64,000 nt of DNA from Eretmocerus hayati (Eukaryota; Arthropoda; Insecta; Hymenoptera; Aphelinidae): the NCBI GenBank assembly GCA_029851415.1, contig CM056741.1, positions 67,198,282-67,262,281 of the forward strand, written 5' to 3'. The position numbers were made by a program, and so were the translations under genes. Positions 13,637 through 23,822 of this stretch are shown here, in pieces; position 1 is the first letter of the stretch, and the number at the start of each line of letters is the position of its first letter. A model generated the notes under the pieces. It was given only the letters and a program-made list of their open reading frames with translations, searched no databases and was not told the origin of the DNA.

Positions 13637-13724
13637 ACGGCAACCAAAGTTGAAACGCACTCGTGTAAACACGCCACAAAGGAAATAAATAGGGAGAAGA
13701 ATCAAAATAAAAAATGTATTCCAT
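13637..13724 (+). CDS. PTP exon 1 in window: start of domain 1
   Basis: The acceptor is TTTCAG at 13631-13636 and the donor GTAAGT at 13725. It encodes the KNR-like segment before the IPY motif. It ends in phase 1, so the Tyr codon is split. A preceding exon ending in phase 0 must exist but was not found. Confidence 0.85.
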
Positions 13725-16700
13725 GTAAGTATACGATGTGAAATTATTAAGGAGGATTTCGAATCAATTTTATTAATGATTTGTGAATTTATTTTTTTCC
13801 AGATGATTATAACAGGGTCGTTTTGGAAACTATAAGTGGTCAGCCAGACTCAGATTATATAAATGCGTCTTATGTAGATGTGAGCACACTTACTGTTTAT
13901 ATCGCATCCATATTTCAATCTAAAAATGTTTTTGCAATCATTCGCATTCATACATAGTCGAAATCTATTAGATTTTGATAGCGTACTTCGACATTTTCCA
14001 TCGACTCGAAACCAGTTATTACGTTGGTGAAAATTGTTCAAGCATTCGAAATTCAGAAATTTGAAAGAAATTTCTCATACTTGTTTTCACGATCACGTAA
14101 AATCTTGAAAAAAACAGCCAAAAATTGATCAAAGCCACGCCCAGTCGAAAATTTCGTTCACGTCGGCATTGGCTTGAAGGAACGGCTATGAAAATTTTTC
14201 ATTACTCGTCTCATTATCACTGCAAAAAACTCGATGCGTTGGTGAGCTCCTTGACGCTGAGGAATTTTGGGCTTGTTATCAAACCATGATGTTCTTCTCA
14301 TTTGTTCATTTTTGTGTTTTTAAATGCCCAGTGCGATTTTTAAGTGCTAAGGTACAAAGTCACAAAAATTGTGTAAGATCAAACCAGAACACGAAGAATG
14401 ATTTCTTATGTCCTTTTTTCAGAGTTTATTAAAACCTAATGCCTACATCGTAACTCAGGGACCTATTGAAACTACCGTGATAGACTTTTGGAGAATGGTT
14501 TGGCAGGAGCAAGCTGCGTGTATAGTCATGTTGACCAAGACATTTGACTTCATCAAGGTAATCAATATCTCCTCGCAATAATGACTTAGAAAGACGAGGA
14601 AAGAGTGTCGGTGGCAGTGGTGCCAAACTTGACACCGCATCCATTCATTTATCATTCAGTCGCGCCCAACAGAAATAAGCACTCCTCCTAATACTGGTGT
14701 TTTGATAAATATTTTTCGTAGCTCAATATGACGATTTTGTCTTCAAAATAGTAGCTCAGAAAGTATCTAATCATGCGTTCATGACAACAGGTCATGTGTG
14801 TACAATACTGGCCAGCGAGTCCAGACAAAGACGAAAACTACGGAGGAATAGGGGTTTCGGTACAAAAGGAGGAAGAGCAAGCAAACTTTCACATACGCAC
14901 AATAAAATTGTATAAGACGGATGATACTGGGGTGAGTTAATCAATGATTCTGATACAATTTTTTTCAACGATCTACCACAAAATACAGGAAAACATTACC
15001 GGACAATCTTCCCGTTGCAAAACGGTGATATTATGAAACCAATTTATATCATTAAATTCTTCAGAGTACTTTGCATTCGCTAAATTTTGTATTCATACTA
15101 TCATCTTCAACAAGCCAAACAAGTTACTCATAAACTTTATCTCAATGAGATATACTCTTACTTTCATCACTCTACGTCCATTTCGGTGCTTTTACAGCGG
15201 ACGAGTTTCAGATTTCTTTTATGACTGATGAGTAATAAGACGTAGTTTGGTCGTTTCATAGTGAAAATGCATACTTTGGTCTGAAAATGTTCATTTTCTG
15301 TCCAGGGAGTCACAGAAGAGCGAACGATATTACAATTTCACTACACTGAGTGGCATTCGCACACGTGCCCTTTCGGCAATGCAGTGCTGGAATTCCGAAG
15401 GCGCGTGCGAGCGGTCGTTGGATCGACTTTGAAAAGCGAAGCTGGCCCAATGGTCGTACATTGCAAGTGAGTTATCAGATCTTGGTTCACTTCTCTTTAT
15501 GGAAAAAATCAATGATTCGATTGGTATCTTAACTTACATGTTCTGGTTTTTGCTTATAGTGACGGTGGGGGTCGATCTGGTGTCTTCCTTGCCATTGATG
15601 CAAATATGGAATTAGCGGAAGAAGAAGATGCATTCGATGTATATGGGTACCTGAAAAAATTGAGACAAAGTAGAAGAGGTCTCATAGAAAATCTGGTAAG
15701 TCTTTCAGCGTGAAGCCAACCAAGACTCCGATGGGGTTCTGTCCATCATTGATTACGATATTCTTTCTCGCTTTTGATAACGAAATACTCAAACAGAATA
15801 TGAAATCCGGGATATAGTGAATTCTAACTTACCTTATTCTTTATTTCCATCACTTAAAAGTTGAAAATTTCACATACCCATCAGCAGAGAGGTTTTATAA
15901 GGGTGTGTCCACATACGAAGCATATGCATGCATATATGCAGTGCACACTGCACACGTGCACATGAGAAGTTCATCAGATTTGAGCAGAGAATGAAGGGCT
16001 CAAACCAGAGAATCTCGGATTTGAGCCACTTTGTCTGCTTCTCCGTTACCGACTGGTCCAAAACATAACTCGACGAGTTCCGGAGGGTTCCGGCTAAAAT
16101 TTGAATAGCTGCACATGTGCACGTGTGCAGTGCATAAGAGCAGTGTGCACTGCACATGCATGCATATGTATCGTTTATCGATACACCCTTATGGGGATTT
16201 GAACACACTCCCCCTTCTCCCACCTTCTTCCCAGAGCTGAGGATCAAGGTTTTTCGAGAACTTCCAAATGAATAATGAAATTCATCCAATGAAACTAAGA
16301 AATTTTCAACAAAAATTCTCTGTCTAGCTCAACTTCCATTCAGTTCGTCTTTGAGTCATTCATTTCGATAATGATACTGCTCTAAGCTTTAGGGTGCGTC
16401 CCCAAATGATGCACAGTATGTGCAGCTTATCGAAATTGAGCAAAAATTGAAGGGCTCGCATCAGAGAACTTCTGATATGAATCGGGTTTCATCTTTGCTG
16501 CGTTACCGGCTGATCCAAAGCAGATCTAGACGAGTTCCATCTGGTTTTGGCTAAAATTTGATGAGCTGCACATGTGCACGTGCGCAGTGCATATGCGCAG
16601 TGTACACTGCATATGCATGCATCATTTGAGGACGCACCCTTACTCTCAAATATCCCCCAAAAAACCATCCAACCTTCGAATATTAGTTATCTGCCCAAGA

Positions 16701-19700
16701 AGTGACAATGATCTACTCTCGTCTACTTCAATTGTATCAACAAATGATATTTGCATCCTTTGACAACCGTCTCTCTTTCTAATTTGCATGAAAATTCACA
16801 GGAACAGTATAAATTTATCTACGACACACTCGAAGAATTTGTAGTATGTGGTGTCTCGTGGTTTCCTGTAGCGGAGCTATCCAGAAGACTGAAACTCAAG
16901 AGCCAAAAGAATCCAGTAACAAAGATGAATGAGTACCAAAGAGAATATCAGCAAATCTGCAAGCAAACTCCACGGTTTACTATAGGTGACTGCGCCGGTG
17001 GACACAGAGCCGACAATCGTGAAAAGAATAGAGATGTTCTCGTCGTACCTCGTGAGTTTTATGATCTTTGATCTCTTCATCCTCCCGTTTCCGTGTCTCA
17101 GCTAACTTTCGATATCGTTCGTGATTTGACTCTCAAAAACTTACTCGGGTTGCAACATCGTGCGGATTATTCAGTTTATGCCTGTAAAGAGATCAAACTT
17201 CCTTTCGTTGCCATCTGAATCTTCCTGGGGTTACCCGAGTTTCCTTCGCAAAATTATCAATCAGCTCATCAAAATTTGATTGATGCACATTTAAAATTTT
17301 GTCAATATCGCATAGCTATTGAGGTAGGTAGATTGTTTAGAACGAGAATTCGAAATCTAAACCTAAAAACTGCGAGCCGACCAATCATTCTTATCCTCAA
17401 TCTATCGACTGGAACAAAATATCTAAACAGAATTTCCATTTCTCTTTTCAGCCGACAATTTTAGACCTTACCTAACAAGTTTCCAAGGAAATACGTACAC
17501 GGATTACATAAATGCAGTTTTCGTCGACGTAAGTTCTATCTCCACTAGTGTTTTTTCCTTTCCGTTACCACTTATCGCAACCAAATATCTTTATATCTGA
17601 TACCCGCACCAAAAGAATCGAAATCGAATCGATCATACAGCTTAAAAACGATTGCACTAAATATCGAGTGATTTCCAATAAGAGTACCAGTCTCGATTAA
17701 ATTTTTTTCCAATAATCCCGTACATGTCAAACGCCTAGTGAAAAACAAGTGTTTCCCGTCTCTCGAAAGCGGATAGCAGCTCAAGTGTGTTCTAACGAGA
17801 TCGAGTACCCTTCATGCACCTCTGTCCGACTTATTTTTTTGAAATCGCTCTGCCTGCAGTATTGGCGCGACAAAAGTTCACTCGACTGCGGTGCTTTCAA
17901 TTTCAATCAAACGTGCACGTATAGCTATGTAGAGAGCTTGTAGAATCGAATTCGATAGCGGATATTGAGCCTGAGCTAACCGAAATCACTTGTGATTTGA
18001 TGCAGGGCTATACAAAGCCGCGCGAGTACATAGTGACCGAGTGGCCAGTAACGAAGAGCCTCGGCGAGTTTTGGTCGCTGGTGTACGACTACGAGTGTTC
18101 GGCAGTAGTCATACTCTGCGTGCCACCAACTGGATCTACCAACTACCCCAGCTTCTGGCCAGAAGGCAGACATTCCAAAAAGTACGGGCCCGTCTTTACG
18201 ATAGACCACATTAGTCACAACCATTACACCAACATCAAGACTTGGGTAAGGCTTTGAGGACGAGGTTTATATCATAATGCATTTACATTAAGAAATACTC
18301 AATTAATTGGAGTAATTGTTCATCGTTATCTGGGATTGAATATGTCGTATTGCTTGTTGATCGGTCCCTTTGTCTACTATTTGATGATAACAGCTCGGGG
18401 GCTGTCTCGAGACCAAATTAATTAATACGCATGAAGTTGATCAGAAATAAGGAATATGTAACCAAGAGACCGATCAATTTTGTAGTTGTACTTGGAAACT
18501 GTTTGCGAATTTGAGTCAGACCAGTCATACTTCTGGTTCAAACAACACAGTCGGATCCTGATTAGGTTTGAATCGAAGGAAAAACTTATTCGATTCGCAT
18601 TTCTATGGAATTTTTCAAAACTCCGAATTTACTATCTGATAGCAGCATTATGGACAAGGATTCTAATATAGTTAGACCATAGCTTGTAAAATCTTAGAGA
18701 AAATTGAAGCTAACCGCAAATGGTTTACCAATTCAGTTGTTTGGATGGCAAACCTTTAGTTAGCTTGGTAACGGTGATAGCAGAGAATGGACACCAATGA
18801 TAGGGAAAATTTTCATCCTTCGTGACTTTACACGTGAAGATCTTGTCATGTTCTCGAGTCGCGTATAAGCTGAATCGCAGATTCGTAAGGACCACAGAAA
18901 CGGCATCCATGTTTTTTACCCGGTCTAAGACAGGTAAAGCTTCTAGTCAGCTCTTCGTACAACTGATCAAAGAAGGGGCCTTGCACAAAAGACATCCGCA
19001 CGATTTTCAAGTGTTTTGGACTTCTACCTCCTCCCTTGTCATACCTTGTCACATTCGAGCAGAGTTCCCCCACCCTAAATAGATGTCATGACCCCCTCTT
19101 CTTGACCAAAATTCCATCCGAGTTCTTTATGGGTAATGAGATGATCGTAAAGTGACAAACCTACCAAAAACATGATCTAAATGATGACATTTACATTTCA
19201 TGCCCATTGTTATTCAATCAACGATGACATTGGAATTTGATCAAGAACGTCAAGATCTGACAAGAATTCAAAAGTTGGCATAACTCGCCGAAGACGTCAC
19301 AACGAGTCAGCCTCCCCCCCCCCCTACGTCCGGAAGTGTCACTTTTTGTTATACCCCTCCCATCTCCTCAGGAGCAGACGCCTTTTGTGCAAGTCTCCAA
19401 ATATCTAATTAAACCATTCTTATTCTATGAGAGCAAAGGTTTGTCTGTGATAATTCTGTTTAAATTATCTTGATAGCCCGTGACCGTGGGAATTCATTGA
19501 GAGCTAACGCCAAACAACTGCAACGCCATTAAGAGCGCACAGTAAGTAGTAAAAGACACGCTGTGGTCAGACGGGGAACATCAGCCACAACTTCATTGAT
19601 CTGTGCCTGTCCTGCGATTCTTATTGGAATCTTCCATTCAAAATCTTCAAAAAATAAGTGGAAGCATGTTGATTAGTTGAGGGCAGGATCAAGTATCATC

Positions 19701-21017
19701 GTCTTCGGCTACTCTTTATCTGACTTCAATTTCATCTTCAGGTTTTCCGGATCAACAAGAAGATCGTGTCGTTGACGGAGCTGATGGCTGGGGTGAAAGC
19801 ACCACCAAAAACAGTTCAGTTGTTCCAGCTGACGTGTTGGCCTATGGGACAGGCGGTGCCTACGTCGACCAATAGCCTAGTTGAGTTGATGAACATGGTA
19901 GAGCGATGGCGGCAGCGCACCGACTATGGGCCCGTTGCCGTCGTCTCACCGGATGGACGCAGCCGCTGCGGAGTCTACTGCGCAGCCAACGCTTGCATTG
20001 AGCAAGTCATCCAGCATGGAGAAGTTGATGTATTCCAAGCAGTCAAAACTGTTCGACGACATCGGCCCCAGCTTGTTGAGAACATGGTAAAGTCTTACAT
20101 CCTTGCACGGCATGCACGGCACCCTCCTTAAATTCCAGTTGGTTATAATTTTTAGATTATGGCATCGTTATCTCAACAGTGTTGGAATGGCGATGACAAT
20201 TTGAAATAATACCAATCCGCTCTGATAGTATCATGATACGAGGAATTCTTACCCTCGTCCTACAGCACTTGAATGGATTGGAATTACATTCATATTGATT
20301 GGTTTCTATTTGATTCAATAGCTTCTGTTTGCGGTTGTGCAATGCCGCATGAGCCAACCGCAAATTCCAATATCTAATATATTGCATCAGACAGGTTAAC
20401 ACTCGATCAGAATATAAATCAATTCTCGGTACTTTCAGTGGTTGTTGTTGTAATTAAAGTTGAGACCCGTGATAGTAAAGAGTAAAATTGACTCTAATCA
20501 TTTCAGAATCAGCCAAAGTGCAATTTTCTGATCATATTATTTTTCACGGATCCTGCGGTTTTCTAAAATTGAGATCGATTTAATTAATGCCGTTGGCGAT
20601 TTTTCCCAAGTAATATTTTCAATGAAAAGGTATCATCTTCTCCAAATGTGGTCGAACAGTATATAATCCAAACTTTTTCGATGCTCTTCCATAGCCTCGA
20701 TTATAATGGTGGTAAGGAATGCAATATTGTTAATGAAATTAAGTAATCCACAATATGCGTTATCGACATCGAAAACTTGAAGGGTCTGAAACGCTGCTCA
20801 ATTTTTAAATTACAGCCTGATGTTCGGATGTTTATGATCTGACACCAACAGAGTTACAAACAGTTCTTTGATTCAGAAACAAATTGAAACTTCGAATTCC
20901 CGAGGACTTTTATGCTGACTTTCGTCTCTATTACAGACGGAGTACAAATACTGTTATGACCTGGTTCTACACTACGTGCTGCACTACCTGAACAAAGACA
21001 TGAACGAAAAGAAGTGA
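13637..21017 (+). CDS. Receptor-type protein tyrosine phosphatase, 3' part with tandem PTP domains (5' exons not found)
   Basis: Eleven exons with GT-AG introns and consistent phase encode 576 codons ending at TGA 21015-21017. They encode two PTP domains in tandem, as in receptor phosphatases, which act on phosphotyrosine at the inner face of the plasma membrane. Domain 1 (about residues 1-260 of this part) carries [28 protein letters not shown], the P-loop HCNDGGGRSG (C200, R206) and [12 protein letters not shown]. Its WPD loop reads WHSH (S165 where Asp is usual). Domain 2 (about 300-576) has [12 protein letters not shown] instead of WPD (468-470) and [11 protein letters not shown] instead of HCxxGxGR[ST]G, so Ser504 replaces the catalytic Cys. 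Domain 2 should be inactive and domain 1 is likely weakened. The signal peptide, ectodomain and membrane segment are not recognisable here and are probably upstream. The motifs resemble insect R2-type receptor phosphatases (a Ptp36E or kappa-like protein); I am not sure of the orthologue. Confidence 0.9.
13803..13879 (+). CDS. PTP exon 2: DYNRV and DYINASYVD motifs
   Basis: The acceptor is TTTTTTCCAG and the donor GTGAGC. It encodes the conserved phosphotyrosine-recognition start of domain 1 with YDYNRV and DYINASYVD. The intron before it is only 78 bases. Confidence 0.9.
14423..14557 (+). CDS. PTP exon 3: YIVTQGP and FWRMVW motifs
   Basis: Phase 0 at both ends. It encodes AYIVTQGP...[17 protein letters not shown], typical of the PTP core. 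Confidence 0.9.
14791..14931 (+). CDS. PTP exon 4: CVQYWP segment
   Basis: Phase 0 at both ends; the donor is GTGAGT. It encodes [18 protein letters not shown], matching the C-x-x-YWP strand of PTP domains. Confidence 0.9.
15306..15466 (+). CDS. PTP exon 5: altered WPD loop and catalytic HC
   Basis: It encodes [14 protein letters not shown], the position of the WPD loop; the general-acid Asp is replaced (Trp-His-Ser). The exon ends within the P-loop right after the catalytic Cys codon (TGC 15462-15464), in phase 2. Confidence 0.9.
15560..15695 (+). CDS. PTP exon 6: P-loop DGGGRSG and following helix
   Basis: It completes the HCNDGGGRSG loop and encodes [20 protein letters not shown] and the [10 protein letters not shown] helix of domain 1. 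Confidence 0.9.
15900..16190. mobile_element. MITE with AGGGTGTGTCC termini, copy 1
   Basis: The left end is AGGGTGTGTCC and the right end is a partial reverse complement, ACACCCT. Subterminal palindromic words (TGCATGCATATGCAGTGCAC-like) flank a middle shared with copy 2: 'GAAGGGCTC', 'CCGTTACCG', 'GACGAGTTCC', 'GCTAAAATTTGA'. The long antisense open frame here is a by-product of the repeat. The short termini are hAT-like, but no clear target duplication was found. Confidence 0.75.
16391..16640. mobile_element. MITE with AGGGTGCGTCC termini, copy 2
   Basis: It starts AGGGTGCGTCC and ends GGACGCACCCT, a perfect 11-bp terminal inverted repeat. It shares the interior words of copy 1 in the same orientation, 200 bases away. 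Non-coding, inside the same intron. Confidence 0.8.
16802..17051 (+). CDS. PTP exon 7: end of domain 1, linker, start of domain 2
   Basis: It starts [17 protein letters not shown], the Q-motif helix closing domain 1. It then runs through [17 protein letters not shown] to the [14 protein letters not shown] segment that begins domain 2. It ends in phase 1. Confidence 0.9.
17452..17528 (+). CDS. PTP exon 8: DYINAVFVD of domain 2
   Basis: The acceptor is TTTTCAG at 17445-17451 and the donor GTAAGT. It encodes DNFRPYL...[10 protein letters not shown] and matches exon 2 of domain 1 in length (77 bases), as expected for duplicated PTP domains. Confidence 0.9.
18006..18245 (+). CDS. PTP exon 9: domain 2 core
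   Basis: Phase 0 at both ends. It encodes [19 protein letters not shown] and [16 protein letters not shown], the domain 2 counterparts of TQGP/FW and YWP. Confidence 0.9.
18975..19398. mobile_element. Inverted-repeat element in a PTP intron
   Basis: The ends at 18975-18999 and 19374-19398 are reverse complements over about 25 bases with a few mismatches, sharing CTTGCACAAAAG. The interior has no domain. An 11-base C run lies at about 19314-19324. Probably a MITE inserted in the intron between exons 9 and 10. Confidence 0.6.
19742..20086 (+). CDS. PTP exon 10: WPM and SPDGRSRCG, degenerate domain 2 active site
   Basis: It encodes [14 protein letters not shown] where an active enzyme has WPD, and [20 protein letters not shown] where it has HCxxGxGR[ST]G. 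Ser occupies the catalytic Cys position (residue 504 of this part), while the Arg (R510) is kept. Confidence 0.92.
20937..21017 (+). CDS. PTP exon 11: canonical C-terminus ending at TGA
   Basis: The acceptor is TATTACAG. It encodes [20 protein letters not shown] followed by DMNEKK and TGA (21015-21017). The sequence continues open in the same frame, as described in the next entry. Confidence 0.9.
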   Translation, partial: TEYKYCYDLVLHYVLHYLNKDMNEKK

Positions 21018-23822
21018 GAAAGCGAGTTGCGGGACGAGCTGTGGTTCATCGAGTTTGGCCGGGGTGTCGCGCTGCCACTCACCCCGGAAGAAGCACCGGC
21101 CGATGGGGAGCCGGTCGTACCGTGCGCCCAAGGCCGTGTCGTCGTCGAGAGTGTGAAGCCTGCGGCGCCTTGTTTTGCCACGTGTTCCGCTTACCGACGT
21201 CCACTCGACGATCAACAGCCGTCATCCGCCAGCGTAGAGCAGCAAGCATCCGTCATCAGTATAGGAGCGCCTTCGAACATCGCTCGCAGCGCCGAGGCTC
21301 CCATTATCGGTTCCGCCAGGCATCGCATGGCAACGTTCGCGCGCAGTGCCACACAAGTGCAGTTGCCGGTCGAGCTGTCGTTCAATAGCAATCGGGCTGG
21401 ATCAGCGAGCCCAGCGCCAACGAGGCCGGACGAGCTGCGTCTTATATCGTGGTTCGATGTTGAGCAGCCTCAATCTCTGGAGATAGCAGGTCGAGCTCCA
21501 ACTATCGAAACGGCCTGCAGCACACGTGCCAGCAGTGTCGAGAGCAGCGATTTGCAGCAACAGCAACAACAGCCTGCGAGGCCGCGCAGAGCGTGCATGG
21601 ACCTCATGGAAGCAATGGCTTTGCTCGACGAGACGTGCCCAAATCCACCGGAGCCCAGCCCGCCCCAGAGTCCATTTACGCCACGCTCACGCAACAAGCG
21701 TGCCCGCTCCAAGAGTAGCGATGGCTCGTCTAATTACAGCTGCGAACGGCTGGACTCGAGGGAGCGAGAACCTCAACCAGCCCCGCGCAGCAGAAGACCC
21801 TTCCTCAAGAAGATCGGTATATCAATGACTGAAGATAGACCTCTGCTAGCCAAATTGGCACCCAGGCTCATGCTTGGGAGGCCGCACCTGGAGCGAAGTG
21901 GTGCCGTACACGGTGACGCGAATAGGCCATTCCTCGACAAAATCGGACCGTCCCGCACAGTCGAACGCTTCACCTTCGACGCAAATTCTAAAAACCAGCA
22001 ACAGCAGCAGTCTCCTTCAAGTATTGCCGAAGAGGAGTCGGCCGCTGGAGCAAAAAGACGCGCTGAGATCCGTGGCTTCTCCACCGGTGAACGGCGTAAA
22101 TCTGGCAAAAGCTTCCTCGCCAAGATGTATTCGTTCGAAACGGAAGATCTCGAGGAGAATGGCTCGCTCGGATCAGCCAAAGCCAGGTCCCGAGCGCGTG
22201 CAGCGCCATCTCGAGGTGTCTCACTCGACGATACGCTTGAGGTGCCTTCGGGTCCCGGTAGCTTGGCGCGCATCAGCGAGACCAGCCCTGCAGATCGGGC
22301 GCCCACGCGGCCAAGTAGCGCCAGTACAGTGGAGCTCGTACGTTGCCGCGTTACGACCAGCGAGGAAATAATCTCGGCCGCGAATTCGCCGATGCAACCA
22401 CTAGCCTCGCAAGCAGCGCTAGAGGATGCGAATAGCGCTCAACGGTCTCAACCGGGTGGCGCCACTGTCCCCAACTCACCGACCAAGCGGATGCACTCGG
22501 TGACACCGGAACGTGTGACGGCACGCTACCGTCAGCTGGAGCAACTCCGGAACAGTAGCAGACAAATGTCCGAAGACACGCTTGACCGACGCGAGCCTCG
22601 GATACGTCCGGAACCGTCAAGAGGCGCTTCTGCAGATAATTTAGTCACAAGACCACCCAAAAACCCGCCTCGACCAGTGTTCGCCGAGATCGGTTCTAGT
22701 GGTGGAGGTCCTGGTAGTGGCTCCAACGCATCAGTCGCTTCATCAAGCTGCTCTGGAACAGCAGTCGGAGCAGCCGGCGTCGTGCATGGAGAGAGCTATG
22801 CCGAATTCAAGCGCAGCAGAACGCAACAGAACAACGCCAATGCTCTCAAACGGCTGGCGTTGCGAGAAAGAAACGCTTCGCCAGCTCCTCCTACGGTGGC
22901 TGTTCCAGCTCCCGTCGAACTCGCGCTCGCCACGAGCTCACCGAAGCCCCGGTCAAGATCAGAGGAAAACGCGGGTCGCAATCCAAACGGACTGAACCGC
23001 ACCGCGACGAGAAACCGTTCGGTACTCCGTAAGCAGCATAACATCGACCAGCCACACTACGACCCGATGAAGCGCGAGCCATCACAAGAGACGCTGGAAC
23101 TTCTGTCAGGCTTGGCCAAATTGAAGGGATCGCTAGGCGACGGGGGAGACACTATCCCTAGTATTGACGAAAACAAAGTGTCACAGTCTGCTCCGAGAAG
23201 GATACTCCTGACCGACAACGAATTCTGCCTTTCGCTGGAGAGAGAGGGTAGTGTTCGCGTGAAAGCCACGTCACCAAAGGCCAGTCGACGAGGTGCAGGC
23301 CCTCGGCTTTCGCTCGATTTGCTGGCTGAAGATGGCAGTGGCGATGTAGGAAACAAGACCAAACCGGAACCGAGAGCGTTGTCGCTGGCATCGGCAAGGA
23401 TCGATGAACCTCGTGGTGCCGGAACAGCGCCACTGGGCTCGCTCGACAGTAGTTGCTGCGAGCTGTCGAGGAGCTTCGGTTCGGAGGACGTGTTTGGCTC
23501 GCCCACTGCAGAGGAGGAAGCGGTGTTGCGGGCTCAACGGCCTAGGGCCACTGGCAACTTGCTCACGAGTAGCTCAAACGGTACGGAGCAGACCCAGACA
23601 CAGCTCAGTCCTAAGAGGAAGAGCGCGAGTGACTCGGTGGAGACGAGCGGGGGCTCGCCGAAGGCCGCTACAGGATTCCGCATGAAGATGAGGCTAGGCA
23701 GAATTTCGGTGGAGCAGACCGAGCCCAAGCACAGTGAGAGCTTCTCCGTGGCGAGTAAACCAGAATGCAAGGAACTTGCCACACAAACTGCTCAAAAGAA
23801 GCCAAAGTGCCTGCCATTATAA
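21018..23822 (+). CDS. 934-codon in-frame extension of the PTP after TGA; candidate readthrough or retained-intron product
   Basis: The frame of the last PTP exon stays open for 934 codons after TGA and ends at TAA 23820-23822. There is no ATG until 21327, so about 100 codons are open with no start codon. Base use is GC-rich like the exons and unlike the AT-rich introns. The predicted tail is low-complexity, rich in Ser, Arg and Pro with many SP/TP sites. It has two Gln runs (residues 180-185 and 327-331 after the stop) and a repeated motif like RPFLxKIG at about 260-267, 274-280, 303-310 and 364-370. Proline motifs such as PPEPSPPQSP and RPPKNPPRPV could bind SH3 domains. The end reads KKPKCLPL, a poor CaaX match. 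No enzyme domain is recognised. Alternatives: a separate protein from the ATG at 21327 (831 aa), or splicing of a 306-base segment. Confidence 0.65.
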   Translation, partial: ESELRDELWFIEFGRGVALPLTPEEAPADGEPVVPCAQGRVVVESVKPAAPCFATCSAYRRPLDDQQPSSASVEQQASVISIGAPSNIARSAEAPIIGSARHRMATFARSATQVQLPVELSFNSNRAGSASPAPTRPDELRLISWFDVEQPQSLEIAGRAPTIETACSTRASSVESSDLQQQQQQPARPRRACMDLMEAMALLDETCPNPPEPSPPQSPFTPRSRNKRARSKSSDGSSNYSCERLDSREREPQPAPRSRRPFLKKIGISMTEDRPLLAKLAPRLMLGRPHLERSGAVHGDANRPFLDKIGPSRTVERFTFDANSKNQQQQQSPSSIAEEESAAGAKRRAEIRGFSTGERRKSGKSFLAKMYSFETEDLEENGSLGSAKARSRARAAPSRGVSLDDTLEVPSGPGSLARISETSPADRAPTRPSSASTVELVRCRVTTSEEIISAANSPMQPLASQAALEDANSAQRSQPGGATVPNSPTKRMHSVTPERVTARYRQLEQLRNSSRQMSEDTLDRREPRIRPEPSRGASADNLVTRPPKNPPRPVFAEIGSSGGGPGSGSNASVASSSCSGTAVGAAGVVHGESYAEFKRSRTQQNNANALKRLALRERNASPAPPTVAVPAPVELALATSSPKPRSRSEENAGRNPNGLNRTATRNRSVLRKQHNIDQPHYDPMKREPSQETLELLSGLAKLKGSLGDGGDTIPSIDENKVSQSAPRRILLTDNEFCLSLEREGSVRVKATSPKASRRGAGPRLSLDLLAEDGSGDVGNKTKPEPRALSLASARIDEPRGAGTAPLGSLDSSCCELSRSFGSEDVFGSPTAEEEAVLRAQRPRATGNLLTSSSNGTEQTQTQLSPKRKSASDSVETSGGSPKAATGFRMKMRLGRISVEQTEPKHSESFSVASKPECKELATQTAQKKPKCLPL
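21059..21087 (+). promoter_or_regulatory. Stem-loop 42 nt downstream of the PTP TGA
   Basis: CCGGGGTG (21059-21066) pairs perfectly with CACCCCGG (21080-21087) across a 13-base loop. A second short stem (ACCGGC/GCCGGT) follows at about 21094. Downstream RNA structure can aid readthrough in some insect genes. Its role here is inference. Confidence 0.35.

Larger units (their letters stand above)
15696..16801 (+). other. PTP intron holding two related MITEs
   Basis: The intron separates the exons encoding RRGLIENL and [13 protein letters not shown]. It contains the two AGGGTG-ended elements listed separately. No other feature is seen. Confidence 0.85.

Noticed and set aside
15870..16289. 139-codon minus-strand open frame
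   Set aside because: It lies almost wholly inside the AGGGTG-ended MITE and reads through its palindromic TGCA repeats.
21015..21017. TGA read as selenocysteine
   Set aside because: No SECIS-like element was recognised, the position is not a Cys site of PTPs, and several insect orders, including bees, lack selenoproteins.
21773..22306. 177-codon minus-strand frame opposite the PTP tail
   Set aside because: It is antisense to the long GC-rich + frame and shows only its mirrored composition.
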